Shown one piece after another: positions 8,880 through 17,208 of a DNA stretch of 64,000 nt (position 1 is the stretch's first letter; every line of letters starts with the position of its first letter). This stretch comes from Cognatiyoonia sediminum. GTDB taxonomy: Bacteria > Pseudomonadota > Alphaproteobacteria > Rhodobacterales > Rhodobacteraceae. Location: NCBI RefSeq assembly GCF_900129845.1, contig NZ_FQXB01000001.1, forward strand, positions 1,178,001-1,242,000, read 5' to 3'. The notes beneath the pieces were generated by a model. The model ran no database searches. It saw only the letters and a list, made by a program, of their open reading frames with translations, and had not been told where the DNA came from. A program made the translations under genes and the position numbers.

Positions 8880-11048
8880 ATGATGGAAGCTGATTTCTTA
8901 GAAGGGCCTTTCCCGGCCCCAATGACGTTGGACATGGACCTTACTGGTCCAAATCGGTTCGTAAACCGAGAACTCAGCTGGCTGGGTTTCAACTGGCGCG
9001 TTTTGGAAGAGGCCGAAAACCCTCGCGTACCATTGTTGGAACGTCTGCGCTTCCTATCGATTTCCGCGACCAACTTGGATGAATTCTTCACTGTCCGTGT
9101 GGCGGGTTTGAAAGAACTTGTTCACGAGGGGAATGCCAATCCCAGCATTGATGGTTTGACACCAGCGCAGCAGTTGGAACTGATCAACGCGGATGCTCGA
9201 AAGTTGATGGCGAGACAGCAAGAGGTCTTGAAAGCGCTTCGCGCAGAAATGGCAGAGGCCGGAATTAGCATTTTAGCTTCGGATGACTTGGGACAAGAAG
9301 ACGTTGTTTTCCTTGAGAACGTATTTCTTGATCGCGTGTTTCCGGTTTTGTCGCCTTTGGCCATTGACCCTGCGCACCCGTTCCCTTTCCTCCCAAACGA
9401 AGGGTTTGCGTTGGCGTTGCAGCTTGAGCGGGTCAAAGACAAGAAGCCTCTCTTTGCGCTGCTACCCGTGCCAGCTCAGATCGACCGTTTTGTCAGACTG
9501 CCCGGAGAAGGCGAAATTCGCGTTCTGCCGTTGGAAGAGCTTTTGCTTCTTTATGTCAGTCGCCTCTATCCTGGCCACAAGATGAAGGGCAGCTGTGCAT
9601 TCAAACTATTGCGCGACAGTGATTTGGAAGTTGAAGACGAAGCCGAAGACCTCGTGCGCGAATTTGAAACGGCGCTGAAACGGCGGCGCCGTGGTGAAGT
9701 GGTTCGGTTGAAGATGTCCGCGAATGCACCAAAAGCCCTGACCAAGCTGATCATGCAAGAATTGCGTGTAACAGGCGACGAAGTGGTCGAGGTCGAAGGG
9801 CTAATCGGAGTGGCTGATCTGAAAGAACTGGTACTGGATGAACGCCCAGACCTCCTTTGGCCATCGTTCTCGCCGCGCGTACCAGAGCGGGTGCAAGATT
9901 TCGAGGGCGACATGTTTGCGGCCATCCGCAACAAGGATTTGCTGCTGCATCACCCATATGAAACCTTCGACATGGTCGTGCGCTTCCTACGCCAAGCCGC
10001 GCGTGACCCTGATGTTGTTGCGATCAAACAGACGCTTTATCGAACATCAAACCGCTCCCCTATCGTCGAAGCGCTCTGCGAGGCCGCTGAAGACGGGAAA
10101 TCAGTCACGGCACTGGTTGAGTTAAAAGCCCGCTTTGACGAGGCAGCCAACATTCGCCAATCGCGCCGTTTGGAACGGTCAGGCGCGCATGTGGTCTATG
10201 GTTTCATTAACTACAAGACCCACGCGAAGATCAGTACGGTGGTGCGTCGGGAGGGTGATAAGCTCGTCACTTACACGCACTTTGGCACGGGCAACTATCA
10301 CCCGATTACTGCGAAGATTTACACGGACCTCAGTTTCTTTACTTGCGATGCTGATCTCGGCCGCGACGCAACAAAGGTGTTCAATTACCTCTCCGGCTAC
10401 GCCCAGCCCGAAGGCCTTCAAAACCTCGCTATTGCGCCATCGATGATGAAAAAGAACCTCATCGAGATGATTGAACACGAGGCTGAGAACGCCCGCGCGG
10501 GTAAACCTGGCGCGATTTGGGCCAAGATGAACAGCCTGATCGAGAAGGACGTCATCGATGCGCTCTATAGCGCCAGCCAAGCGGGTGTGAAGATCAGTCT
10601 TGTGGTACGCGGAATATGCGGGCTTCGGCCCGGTGTGGTTGGGTTGTCAGAAAACATCCGCGTGAAGTCGGTTGTTGGACGTTTCTTGGAGCATTCGCGG
10701 ATTGTGTGCTTTGCTAACGGAAAGAACCTTCCCTCCAAAAAGGCTCGCGTTTTTATCAGTTCTGCAGATTGGATGAGCCGGAATTTGAACCGGCGGGTTG
10801 AGACGTTGATTGAGATCAACAACGCCACTGTGAAGGCGCAAATCATCAGCCAAATCATGGCTGCGAACCTGCACGATGTGGCGCAAAGTTGGGTGATGAT
10901 AGGCGACGGAAGTTTCAAACGCGCGGACGTCCCCGATGGCAGTTTCGCTTTCAATTGCCACCGCTTCTTTATGGAAAACCCGTCGCTATCGGGCCGTGGC
11001 TCTGCAGGGGCTGCAGATGTGCCGCGATTGACGCATACCGACGATTGA
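8880..11048 (+). CDS. ppk1: Polyphosphate kinase 1
   Basis: Ppk1 makes long-chain polyphosphate from ATP at the membrane or in granules. The 722-residue length and all domains fit: N-terminal RFVNRELSWLGFNWRVLEEA, a head domain, and two catalytic C-terminal domains of the phospholipase D fold. The two family His are at 448 (THAKISTVV) and 467 (THFGTGNYH), the first being the likely autophosphorylated residue. Two ATGs are adjacent at 8880 and 8883 with no good ribosome site; a third in-frame Met is near residue 16. Ppx, the degrading enzyme, follows 49 bp downstream, so synthesis and breakdown are probably cotranscribed. Confidence 0.96.
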   Translation: MMEADFLEGPFPAPMTLDMDLTGPNRFVNRELSWLGFNWRVLEEAENPRVPLLERLRFLSISATNLDEFFTVRVAGLKELVHEGNANPSIDGLTPAQQLELINADARKLMARQQEVLKALRAEMAEAGISILASDDLGQEDVVFLENVFLDRVFPVLSPLAIDPAHPFPFLPNEGFALALQLERVKDKKPLFALLPVPAQIDRFVRLPGEGEIRVLPLEELLLLYVSRLYPGHKMKGSCAFKLLRDSDLEVEDEAEDLVREFETALKRRRRGEVVRLKMSANAPKALTKLIMQELRVTGDEVVEVEGLIGVADLKELVLDERPDLLWPSFSPRVPERVQDFEGDMFAAIRNKDLLLHHPYETFDMVVRFLRQAARDPDVVAIKQTLYRTSNRSPIVEALCEAAEDGKSVTALVELKARFDEAANIRQSRRLERSGAHVVYGFINYKTHAKISTVVRREGDKLVTYTHFGTGNYHPITAKIYTDLSFFTCDADLGRDATKVFNYLSGYAQPEGLQNLAIAPSMMKKNLIEMIEHEAENARAGKPGAIWAKMNSLIEKDVIDALYSASQAGVKISLVVRGICGLRPGVVGLSENIRVKSVVGRFLEHSRIVCFANGKNLPSKKARVFISSADWMSRNLNRRVETLIEINNATVKAQIISQIMAANLHDVAQSWVMIGDGSFKRADVPDGSFAFNCHRFFMENPSLSGRGSAGAADVPRLTHTDD

Positions 11049-11097
11049 CAGCAACGGGTCCGCCCGCTCAAACTGCGCGCAACGGACGGGGAATTTC

Positions 11098-12645
11098 ATG
11101 GACGGACAAAGCGACGGCGATCATGTCGATTGGGGCCTGTTTGGAAAGCCCCTGTTCAGCAGCGATCTTGCAAAAGGCCTCAGCCGTGTTGGCGTGATCG
11201 ACGTGGGGTCGAACTCCGTTCGAATGGTCGTATTTGACGGTGCCGCACGAAGTCCCGCATATTTCTACAACGAAAAGATCATGTGTGCCTTGGGCGCAGG
11301 CCTGTCTGAAACCGGCCGCCTCAATCCACAAGGTCGCGAACGGGCCTTGGCCGCAATCGCCCGCTTTGCCGCCCTTGGCGAAGGAATGGGCATTCTCCCT
11401 TTGGTTACGGTCGCGACCGCCGCAGTGAGAGAAGCGGAGGATGGGCCGGACTTCTGCGCAGAAGTTGAAGCAAAAACCGGCGTCAAAATCCAAATCATCG
11501 ATGGCGAGGAAGAAGCGCGATTGTCGGCGCAAGGTGTGCTGTTGGGCTGGCCTGGTAGTTACGGCTTGGTTTGCGACATCGGCGGGTCGAGTATGGAGCT
11601 TGCTGATCTTGCAGAAGGTCGGGTTGGGCGGCGTGTGACCTCTCCCCTTGGTCCTTTGAAACTGCGCGAGATCAAAGGAAAGAAAAACCGCGCCTCTTTT
11701 GTAAAGTCCACCATGAAAGAGCTACATGAGCAGATGGATATGCCATCAGGTATGCGGTTGTTCCTTGTCGGTGGGTCTTGGCGCGCTATCGCACGGATCG
11801 ACATGGAGCGCCGTGGCTATCCGCTGACTGTTCTGCATGAATATCGGATGACAGCGCGGCGCATCAGCCGGACGGCCAAGTACATTGCGCAGTCCGATTT
11901 GGAGGATCTACGTAAGCGGTGCGGAATTTCTGAGGCGCGCATGTCGCTGGTTCCGCAGGCCGTTATTGTCCTGAACGAGTTGATCCGACGATTCAAGCCG
12001 AAGGACGTCGCGGTGTCATCTTATGGCATTCGCGAGGGGATGCTCTATGAGCAGATGCCAGATGAATTGCGAGCATTGGACCCTTTGATCGAGGCTGCGC
12101 GATTTGCTGAATCAAAGGACGCGCGACTGCCCGGTTTTGGCCGCAAGCTATATGATTTTGTGATGCCACTTTTCCCGCGCGCCGGTTGGCAAAGACGGCG
12201 GATCATTCAAGCCGCGTGTCATTTGCATGATGTGAGTTGGCGTGCGCATCCCGATTACCGCGCCGAAGTGACGTTCGATAACGCGACCCGCGCCAACCTT
12301 GGTGGTTTGAAGCACAGCGAACGTGTCTTGCTCGGGCTGGCGCTTCTGACCCGTTATACGAATAAGACTGAGAATACGCCGTTTGAAAATCTGTTCACGC
12401 TCTTGTCGCCCGCTCAGCGACGCGAGGCTGTGATATTGGGAACGGCAATGAGATTTGGGGCGATGCTTTGGCTCACGGGCGACGAATTACCTGGCCGCCT
12501 AAAGTACAAATCCAAATCTAAACAACTGACCCTTCACCTGTCGAAGATCGCAAAACCGCTTTATGGCGAGGTCGCTCAGTCGCGCTTTCAAGCGTTGGGT
12601 GACGCGCTGGACTGCGAAACGCAAGTCAAATTCAGCAAACGCTAA
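11098..12645 (+). CDS. ppx: Exopolyphosphatase, Ppx/GppA family
   Basis: Ppx releases phosphate from polyphosphate ends and may also hydrolyse pppGpp. The 515-residue protein has the actin-like ATPase folds: phosphate 1 motif GVIDVGSNSVRMVVFDG near 38-54, the TVATAAVREAEDG segment, and phosphate 2 motif CDIGGSSMELADL near 158-170. The C-terminal third from about 330 is an HD-type helical domain with HLHDVSWRAHPDYRAE. GGACGGGGA precedes the ATG. The gene ends tail-to-tail with the small periplasmic protein gene, with 4 bp shared. Confidence 0.94.
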   Translation: MDGQSDGDHVDWGLFGKPLFSSDLAKGLSRVGVIDVGSNSVRMVVFDGAARSPAYFYNEKIMCALGAGLSETGRLNPQGRERALAAIARFAALGEGMGILPLVTVATAAVREAEDGPDFCAEVEAKTGVKIQIIDGEEEARLSAQGVLLGWPGSYGLVCDIGGSSMELADLAEGRVGRRVTSPLGPLKLREIKGKKNRASFVKSTMKELHEQMDMPSGMRLFLVGGSWRAIARIDMERRGYPLTVLHEYRMTARRISRTAKYIAQSDLEDLRKRCGISEARMSLVPQAVIVLNELIRRFKPKDVAVSSYGIREGMLYEQMPDELRALDPLIEAARFAESKDARLPGFGRKLYDFVMPLFPRAGWQRRRIIQAACHLHDVSWRAHPDYRAEVTFDNATRANLGGLKHSERVLLGLALLTRYTNKTENTPFENLFTLLSPAQRREAVILGTAMRFGAMLWLTGDELPGRLKYKSKSKQLTLHLSKIAKPLYGEVAQSRFQALGDALDCETQVKFSKR

Positions 12646-12995
12646 AGCTCGATCTCTTTGTTTTCATCATCCGGTTCAAACGGCGGCGCATCTGGCTGTC
12701 GTCTGATGATGATATCGCCATTCGGTAAAAGCTCAGGCGACTCGTAGTGAGTCAAGCTGTCGGCTTTCTTAAGGAGTTCCGCTAACACAGGACCCAATTC
12801 GTCAGCGAATTCGTCCATCGCCGGGCCAAATTCCTTCATCATCGATTGGATGTCATCGATGGCGGGCTCCATCTCCTGCACCAATCCGCGCAGGATCATC
12901 TGCATCCCCTCTTCCATGAGGCTGGTTCCCTCATCTTCGGCGGAAACCGGGGCTGCAAGCGTAGCAATCAGACAGGCGAGAGCGATTTTTTTCAT
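12642..12995 (-). CDS. Small periplasmic protein, conserved in Rhodobacteraceae, function unknown
   Basis: The 117-residue product begins MKKIALACLIATLAAPVSAED, a clean Sec signal peptide cleaved after about residue 19. The mature part is acidic and helical, with repeated Met-rich stretches (LMEEGMQMILRGL, IQSMMKEFGPAMDEF) and a C-terminal LLPNGDIIIRR. From memory, relatives are sometimes labelled AAA+ ATPase in databases; no Walker A or B motif exists here, so that label should not be transferred. It lies between ppx (convergent) and the nuclease gene, 33 bp downstream of the latter. Confidence 0.7.
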   Translation of the reverse strand: MKKIALACLIATLAAPVSAEDEGTSLMEEGMQMILRGLVQEMEPAIDDIQSMMKEFGPAMDEFADELGPVLAELLKKADSLTHYESPELLPNGDIIIRRQPDAPPFEPDDENKEIEL

Positions 12996-13028
12996 ACGCA
13001 GGAAGGTATCATAAATCCAACCTGCGAT

Positions 13029-14060
13029 CTAGAGAGCGATGTCCAGAACAACCGGAAAGTGATCTGAGGCATCGAGTAATGCGTCGCGTAAAGTCACATC
13101 TTCAAAGCACGCTGGATGGTCAAATGGATGCCAAATTTGCCAGTTTGGTTGATGGCTCATCAGGTCTTCGGACACCATGATGTAGTCGAGCAATGCCTGC
13201 AAAAAAGGGCCATCTTGCCGCCGAAACCGCGCGGTGGATGGCTTAGCACCAAATTTGCTGCCTAGAACCATACGGGCGTGCGGATCGAAAAGTTTATTTC
13301 GTGCTTCCTCGCCCAAAACAATCTCGACACCTGACCGTCCGAAGAGTTTTTCATATTCATCGAGGCCCGGTCCGTCATTAAAGTCACCAAGCACTATCAG
13401 AGGATTGCTCTTACTCAGGTGAGCCTGCACCCGTCGCCTAAGCCAAATACACTGCGCCAATTGCTTCCGTCGGTTCTCGATCGAAATGCGGATCGCCTCG
13501 GATTCCTCTGTCGCGCCGTGCGGCGCTTTCGACTTTGCGTGAACGCCAATCAGGTGGAGCAGCTTGTCGTTTGGCAGAGTAACTTCGATTTCTAAGGGAG
13601 GCTTTGACCAACGTATGGGATCAGGTTTGGCGTCGACGTCAACGTCAAGCAAGAAATCTTGGTCAAACCGTGGAGCTCGTTCGGGATCAGCAAGCGGCTT
13701 GTGCGTGACCTGCATAATCTGCGGATCGTAAAGCAATGCAATTTCTTGCTGCGTATCATTAGGGAAGCCGATCATTGCTTTGTTAGCGCGCAGCCCAAAC
13801 GCCTTTGCAAAAGTCTCAAGAGCGACCACACCGTCGCGATGAGGGCTGCTGTCTGGTGCTTCGATGATCATGACGGCATCAGCATCCATCTTGGAAAACA
13901 CCATCCCAAGCGCCTCTGTCTGGCGCGCCTTGGTTACGTTCCAACGACTAGACCAGCTACCATCGTTTATGAGGGTGCCATCATCTTTGAAGAGACGATT
14001 GAACCATTCGACGTTATAGGTTGCGATCCTCAAGCGTGCGCTTCCGAGATCTGTTCCCAT
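13029..14060 (-). CDS. Endonuclease/exonuclease/phosphatase (EEP) family protein
   Basis: The 343-residue protein has the EEP fold signatures: RIATYNVEWFNRLF near 11-24, a metal-binding Glu in VMIIEAPD near 64-71, the central GVHAKSKAP near 172-180, VLGDFNDGPG near 219-228 and the terminal SDHFPVVLDIAL with the catalytic Asp-His. Members cleave DNA, RNA or phosphoesters, so the substrate is open. There is no signal peptide. The start at 14060 overlaps the TerB-DnaJ gene by 31 bp; a TTG nine codons in would shorten the overlap, so the exact start is unsure but translational coupling is likely. Confidence 0.85.
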   Translation of the reverse strand: MGTDLGSARLRIATYNVEWFNRLFKDDGTLINDGSWSSRWNVTKARQTEALGMVFSKMDADAVMIIEAPDSSPHRDGVVALETFAKAFGLRANKAMIGFPNDTQQEIALLYDPQIMQVTHKPLADPERAPRFDQDFLLDVDVDAKPDPIRWSKPPLEIEVTLPNDKLLHLIGVHAKSKAPHGATEESEAIRISIENRRKQLAQCIWLRRRVQAHLSKSNPLIVLGDFNDGPGLDEYEKLFGRSGVEIVLGEEARNKLFDPHARMVLGSKFGAKPSTARFRRQDGPFLQALLDYIMVSEDLMSHQPNWQIWHPFDHPACFEDVTLRDALLDASDHFPVVLDIAL

Positions 14061-14710
14061 GCTCGGTTGATTTGGATCATCCGTTTTTCAGCTATTTTCA
14101 ACGCCTCTTCTGGGACGCCCCTAGCGATAAGCTGATCTGGATGCGTCTCAATCACGCGCTGACGCCATACCTTTTTGATGTCGGCAATCGGCATTTCGGG
14201 GGCAACGCCCAAGACGTCATAAGGATCACGTTCGGCATCAGGAACAAATTGCGCGCGGATGCGGACGAAACGGCGCTCATCAAACCCGAAAATATCGGAG
14301 ACGTTATGAAGAAACGCATCCTCACCGGGGTGGTACTCTCCATCCGCCATCGCGATGTGGAAAAGGCCTTCCATAAGATCGCACAGGGCGGAGTCATCTT
14401 CGCCGTACATGGCTTTGATGCGGCGCGCATAAACATCGTAACCCGCTACATCCGTTCGGGCCATATTGAAGAGCCGTGCGGCATTGGCTTCTTCCGATTT
14501 GGGGATGTGAAAGATTTCACGGAACGCGGTGACTTCGTCCCGCGTCACATGACCGTCCGCCTTCGCCATTTTGGCGCCAAGCGCGATGACAGCAATCGTA
14601 AACGCAACGGTTTTTTCCGGCGATGTCCGAAGCTTATCAAAAACGGCAGACAGCCCTTCGCCTGCGGCGAGCGCGGAAAGAGCTTCGGATATGCGAGTCC
14701 AAATTGACAT
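14030..14710 (-). CDS. TerB-like plus C-terminal J-domain cochaperone (DjlA-like)
   Basis: The 226-residue protein has a helical TerB-like domain at about 28-150 (KTVAFTIAVIALGAKMAKADGHVTRDE, then AMADGEYHPGEDAFL) and a J domain at about 162-226 with the HPD tripeptide at 190-192, needed to stimulate DnaK ATPase. This is the DjlA order. Unlike E. coli DjlA there is no N-terminal membrane helix, so it should be cytosolic. It is the first gene of a pair with the EEP protein. The TerB fold also occurs in tellurite-resistance proteins, but no such role is shown here. Confidence 0.88.
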   Translation of the reverse strand: MSIWTRISEALSALAAGEGLSAVFDKLRTSPEKTVAFTIAVIALGAKMAKADGHVTRDEVTAFREIFHIPKSEEANAARLFNMARTDVAGYDVYARRIKAMYGEDDSALCDLMEGLFHIAMADGEYHPGEDAFLHNVSDIFGFDERRFVRIRAQFVPDAERDPYDVLGVAPEMPIADIKKVWRQRVIETHPDQLIARGVPEEALKIAEKRMIQINRAWEQISEAHA

Positions 14711-14742
14711 GGCGTGATCCTACCCGAACAGTTCTGGAAATG

Positions 14743-15228
14743 TCAGAGGCGTTTTTGCATTAGAACGAGATCAAGCCATTGATCAAACTTCCGCCCGACT
14801 TCGGGAAGAGTGGCGACTTGTTCATATCCGATTGCCTTGTGAAACTGGATTCCTTGCGAGTTCGCTGAGCTTATGCCTGCGATCATTTGGTGAATTTCGG
14901 CACGCTTTGCATGCCTTTCGAGCTCGTTCATTAGCGCTTTTCCGACACCCCGTCCACGAGCGGAAGGCGCAAGGATAACGCTATGTTCGGCAGTGTGTTT
15001 GTAGCCGGGGCCGCCTCGAAATGGGCCGTAGGTTGCGAAGCCGATTACCTTTCGAGCCTCCTCAAAGACCAGAAAGCTCTGACCCGAAGCGGATTTTTCG
15101 GCAATCAATGAGGCGAGATCCGCTTCCAACTTCTCTTCCGTCGTAAAGGTGACGAGCGTATTGCGAATGATCGGATTCCAAATCGCTGCGATCTCGGCGG
15201 CGTCTTCTGGCAGAGCCGCGCGGATCAC
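14743..15228 (-). CDS. GNAT N-acetyltransferase (phosphinothricin acetyltransferase-like)
   Basis: The 161-residue protein is a single GNAT domain. It starts MIRAALPEDAAEIAAIWNPI, has the FATYGPFRGGPGYKHTAEHSV stretch typical of the PAT/YncA (MnaT) branch near 64-84, the acetyl-CoA loop ARGRGVGKAL near 90-99, and LVLMQKRL at the end. Such enzymes acetylate small amines, including methionine sulfoximine and phosphinothricin. The start overlaps the VOC gene stop by 4 bp, which implies coupling. Confidence 0.87.
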   Translation of the reverse strand: MIRAALPEDAAEIAAIWNPIIRNTLVTFTTEEKLEADLASLIAEKSASGQSFLVFEEARKVIGFATYGPFRGGPGYKHTAEHSVILAPSARGRGVGKALMNELERHAKRAEIHQMIAGISSANSQGIQFHKAIGYEQVATLPEVGRKFDQWLDLVLMQKRL

Positions 15229-15836
15229 GTGAGAACCTTCGTACCTGCCGGCGTATCAAACTCAGCGCGAAACCCCTGTGGACCATCGACCCAAACAACA
15301 CGGTCATCAACCATCGTAACCTGTTTGGCAATGTCCGATGCCTTTGGATGATGGACTTCCCATTTTGTGAGGCGGACGCCTTGGTCAGGTAGCTTCGCGG
15401 GAGGGGGAACTACGCCCTCCCCCCATCTGATCAACGACGGAAATGCCCCGTCAAAGGGAAGGTTGCCATCGTCCGGCGCAGTCAGCTGCCAAGTGATATC
15501 ATCGCGAGACAGCGACAGAGCTGGGCCCACGGTCTTCGGAGCACTATCGAGCGCTGCGTCATAGTCGTCGGCGCTGCAAATCCAGTTCCCCAAGCGAGGT
15601 GCCCCGCGGAAGTGATCCAATCCAAACCAAGTTGGTCGTCCAGTAGGTGCAGCGTTTGGATCTTTGGCGATGACTTCAAAGTACAAATCTGGCCCAAGAC
15701 CCAAGAGATAGTTATGTGTACCGAAGCGGTCATGTTTACCGCCTTGTTGAAGTGGGACACCCAAAATTCCCTCGACCCATCGCCGCCCATCTTCCAGATT
15801 TTCCGCAACAACAGCTATGTGATCGAGATGTAGCAT
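15225..15836 (-). CDS. VOC-superfamily glyoxalase-like protein
   Basis: From the preferred start at 15836 (MLHLDHIAVVAENLEDGRRW) the product has 203 residues. A longer frame begins at 15896, but its first 20 residues look non-coding and the LDHIAVVA strand is where this family normally starts. HLDHIAV and the later LGPDLYFEVI give metal-site His and Glu positions expected of the glyoxalase/bleomycin-resistance fold (Glyoxalase-like, PF13468 style). The substrate is unknown. It is coupled to the acetyltransferase gene and lies 111 bp from the divergent nhaA. Confidence 0.8.
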   Translation of the reverse strand: MLHLDHIAVVAENLEDGRRWVEGILGVPLQQGGKHDRFGTHNYLLGLGPDLYFEVIAKDPNAAPTGRPTWFGLDHFRGAPRLGNWICSADDYDAALDSAPKTVGPALSLSRDDITWQLTAPDDGNLPFDGAFPSLIRWGEGVVPPPAKLPDQGVRLTKWEVHHPKASDIAKQVTMVDDRVVWVDGPQGFRAEFDTPAGTKVLT

Positions 15837-15947
15837 TCGGGGCCTCAGAATAACGCGTTTCAGCGCCACCAAACCGACCGATTTTGCTTGATGCAAGGGG
15901 TTTTCAAGCTATCTGACAAATAACGTCAACTTTAATTTAGGAACGAT

Positions 15948-17141
15948 ATGGCCCTCCCCGCTGTTTTCGAACGTATTTTCAAACATGAAGCATTTGGCGG
16001 CGTGCTTTTGATGGCGTGCGCCGTCGCCGCGATGATTGTCGCAAACTCGGCCCTCGCGCCGGTCTACAATGAAATCCTCGGCGGGTATCTCGCTGTTACT
16101 TACGACGGTCGCGGGTTAGAGAAACCGTTGATCCTTTGGATCAACGACGGGTTGATGGCGATCTTCTTTTTCCTGATTGGCTTGGAACTCAAAGCCGAAT
16201 TGATGGAAGGTAAACTGAAGAACCCGCGCGATGTTGTTTTACCGGGCATGGCCGCCGTTGGTGGTATGGCCGTTCCTGCAATTGTCTTCATTTGGTTCAA
16301 CTGGGGTCTACCCAGCTTGAGCGGCTGGGCTATTCCAGCAGCGACCGATATTGCTTTTGCTCTGGGACTGCTAGCGTTGGTGGGCAGCCGCGCGCCAACC
16401 TCACTTAAGGTCTTCCTTTTGACCCTCGCTATTTTGGATGACATGGGTGCGATTATCATCATCGCCCTTTTCTACACAGCAGAGCTGCAGGTTGAATATC
16501 TGATCTGGGCGCTCCTCCCATTGTCGCTGATGATCGCCCTCAACCTGCGCGGAAGCCATAGGCAAGGTGCTACACTGATGCTCGGTGTGGTCCTGTGGTT
16601 CCTCGTTCTTCGCTCTGGAGTGCACGCAACACTTGCAGGCGTTGTGACGGCGTTCTGTATCCCGCTCGTGGATCGGTGGGGCAAAAGCCCGCTGCACTCC
16701 TTGGAACATGCGGTCAGCCCATGGTCGACATACTTCATCGTGCCCGTCTTTGCCTTCGCCAACGCCGGAGTTGTTCTGACAGGTATGTCCTTCGCCGATC
16801 TGCTCGACCCGCTCCCATTGGGGATCGCGCTTGGTCTCTTGGTGGGTAAGCAAGTGGGTGTCTTCGGTATGACATTTGCCTTAGTGAAGCTCGGGGTTGC
16901 AAAGCTACCGCATGGTGCGAATTGGCTACATATTTACGGTATATCGTGCCTAGCCGGTGTCGGCTTCACCATGTCGCTCTTCATCGGCAGCTTGAGCTTT
17001 GAAGACGCGGCGATGATGAACCAAGTCCGCATGGGCGTTCTTACCGGTTCCATCATTTCCGGCATTTTGGGCTACGCGGCCTTGATGATGGCCAGTTCTC
17101 CGGCACAAAATGAAGAGCCGGTTGCTCAACCAGCAGAATAA
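15948..17141 (+). CDS. nhaA: Na+/H+ antiporter NhaA
   Basis: NhaA expels Na+ in exchange for H+ at the inner membrane and supports salt and alkaline pH tolerance. The 397-residue protein has the family length, about twelve helices, the WINDGLMAIFFFLIGLELK segment of helix II, the paired Asp of the ion site at 164-165 in LAILDDMGA, and the late GVGFTMSLFIGSL. It is a single-gene unit with its own terminator. Confidence 0.96.
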   Translation: MALPAVFERIFKHEAFGGVLLMACAVAAMIVANSALAPVYNEILGGYLAVTYDGRGLEKPLILWINDGLMAIFFFLIGLELKAELMEGKLKNPRDVVLPGMAAVGGMAVPAIVFIWFNWGLPSLSGWAIPAATDIAFALGLLALVGSRAPTSLKVFLLTLAILDDMGAIIIIALFYTAELQVEYLIWALLPLSLMIALNLRGSHRQGATLMLGVVLWFLVLRSGVHATLAGVVTAFCIPLVDRWGKSPLHSLEHAVSPWSTYFIVPVFAFANAGVVLTGMSFADLLDPLPLGIALGLLVGKQVGVFGMTFALVKLGVAKLPHGANWLHIYGISCLAGVGFTMSLFIGSLSFEDAAMMNQVRMGVLTGSIISGILGYAALMMASSPAQNEEPVAQPAE

Positions 17142-17142
17142 G

Positions 17143-17170
17143 AAAAAGGGGCGCTCATGCGCCCCTTTTT
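17143..17170. terminator. Bidirectional rho-independent terminator between nhaA and mcm
   Basis: AAAAAGGGGCGC (17143-17154), loop TCAT and the exact complement (17159-17170) make a 12-bp hairpin with a U run on either strand. It can end nhaA from the left and mcm from the right. Confidence 0.93.
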
Positions 17171-17208
17171 GCCTCTGGCAGGAGTTTTCTTGCCGAGATG
17201 AAAGAGCT

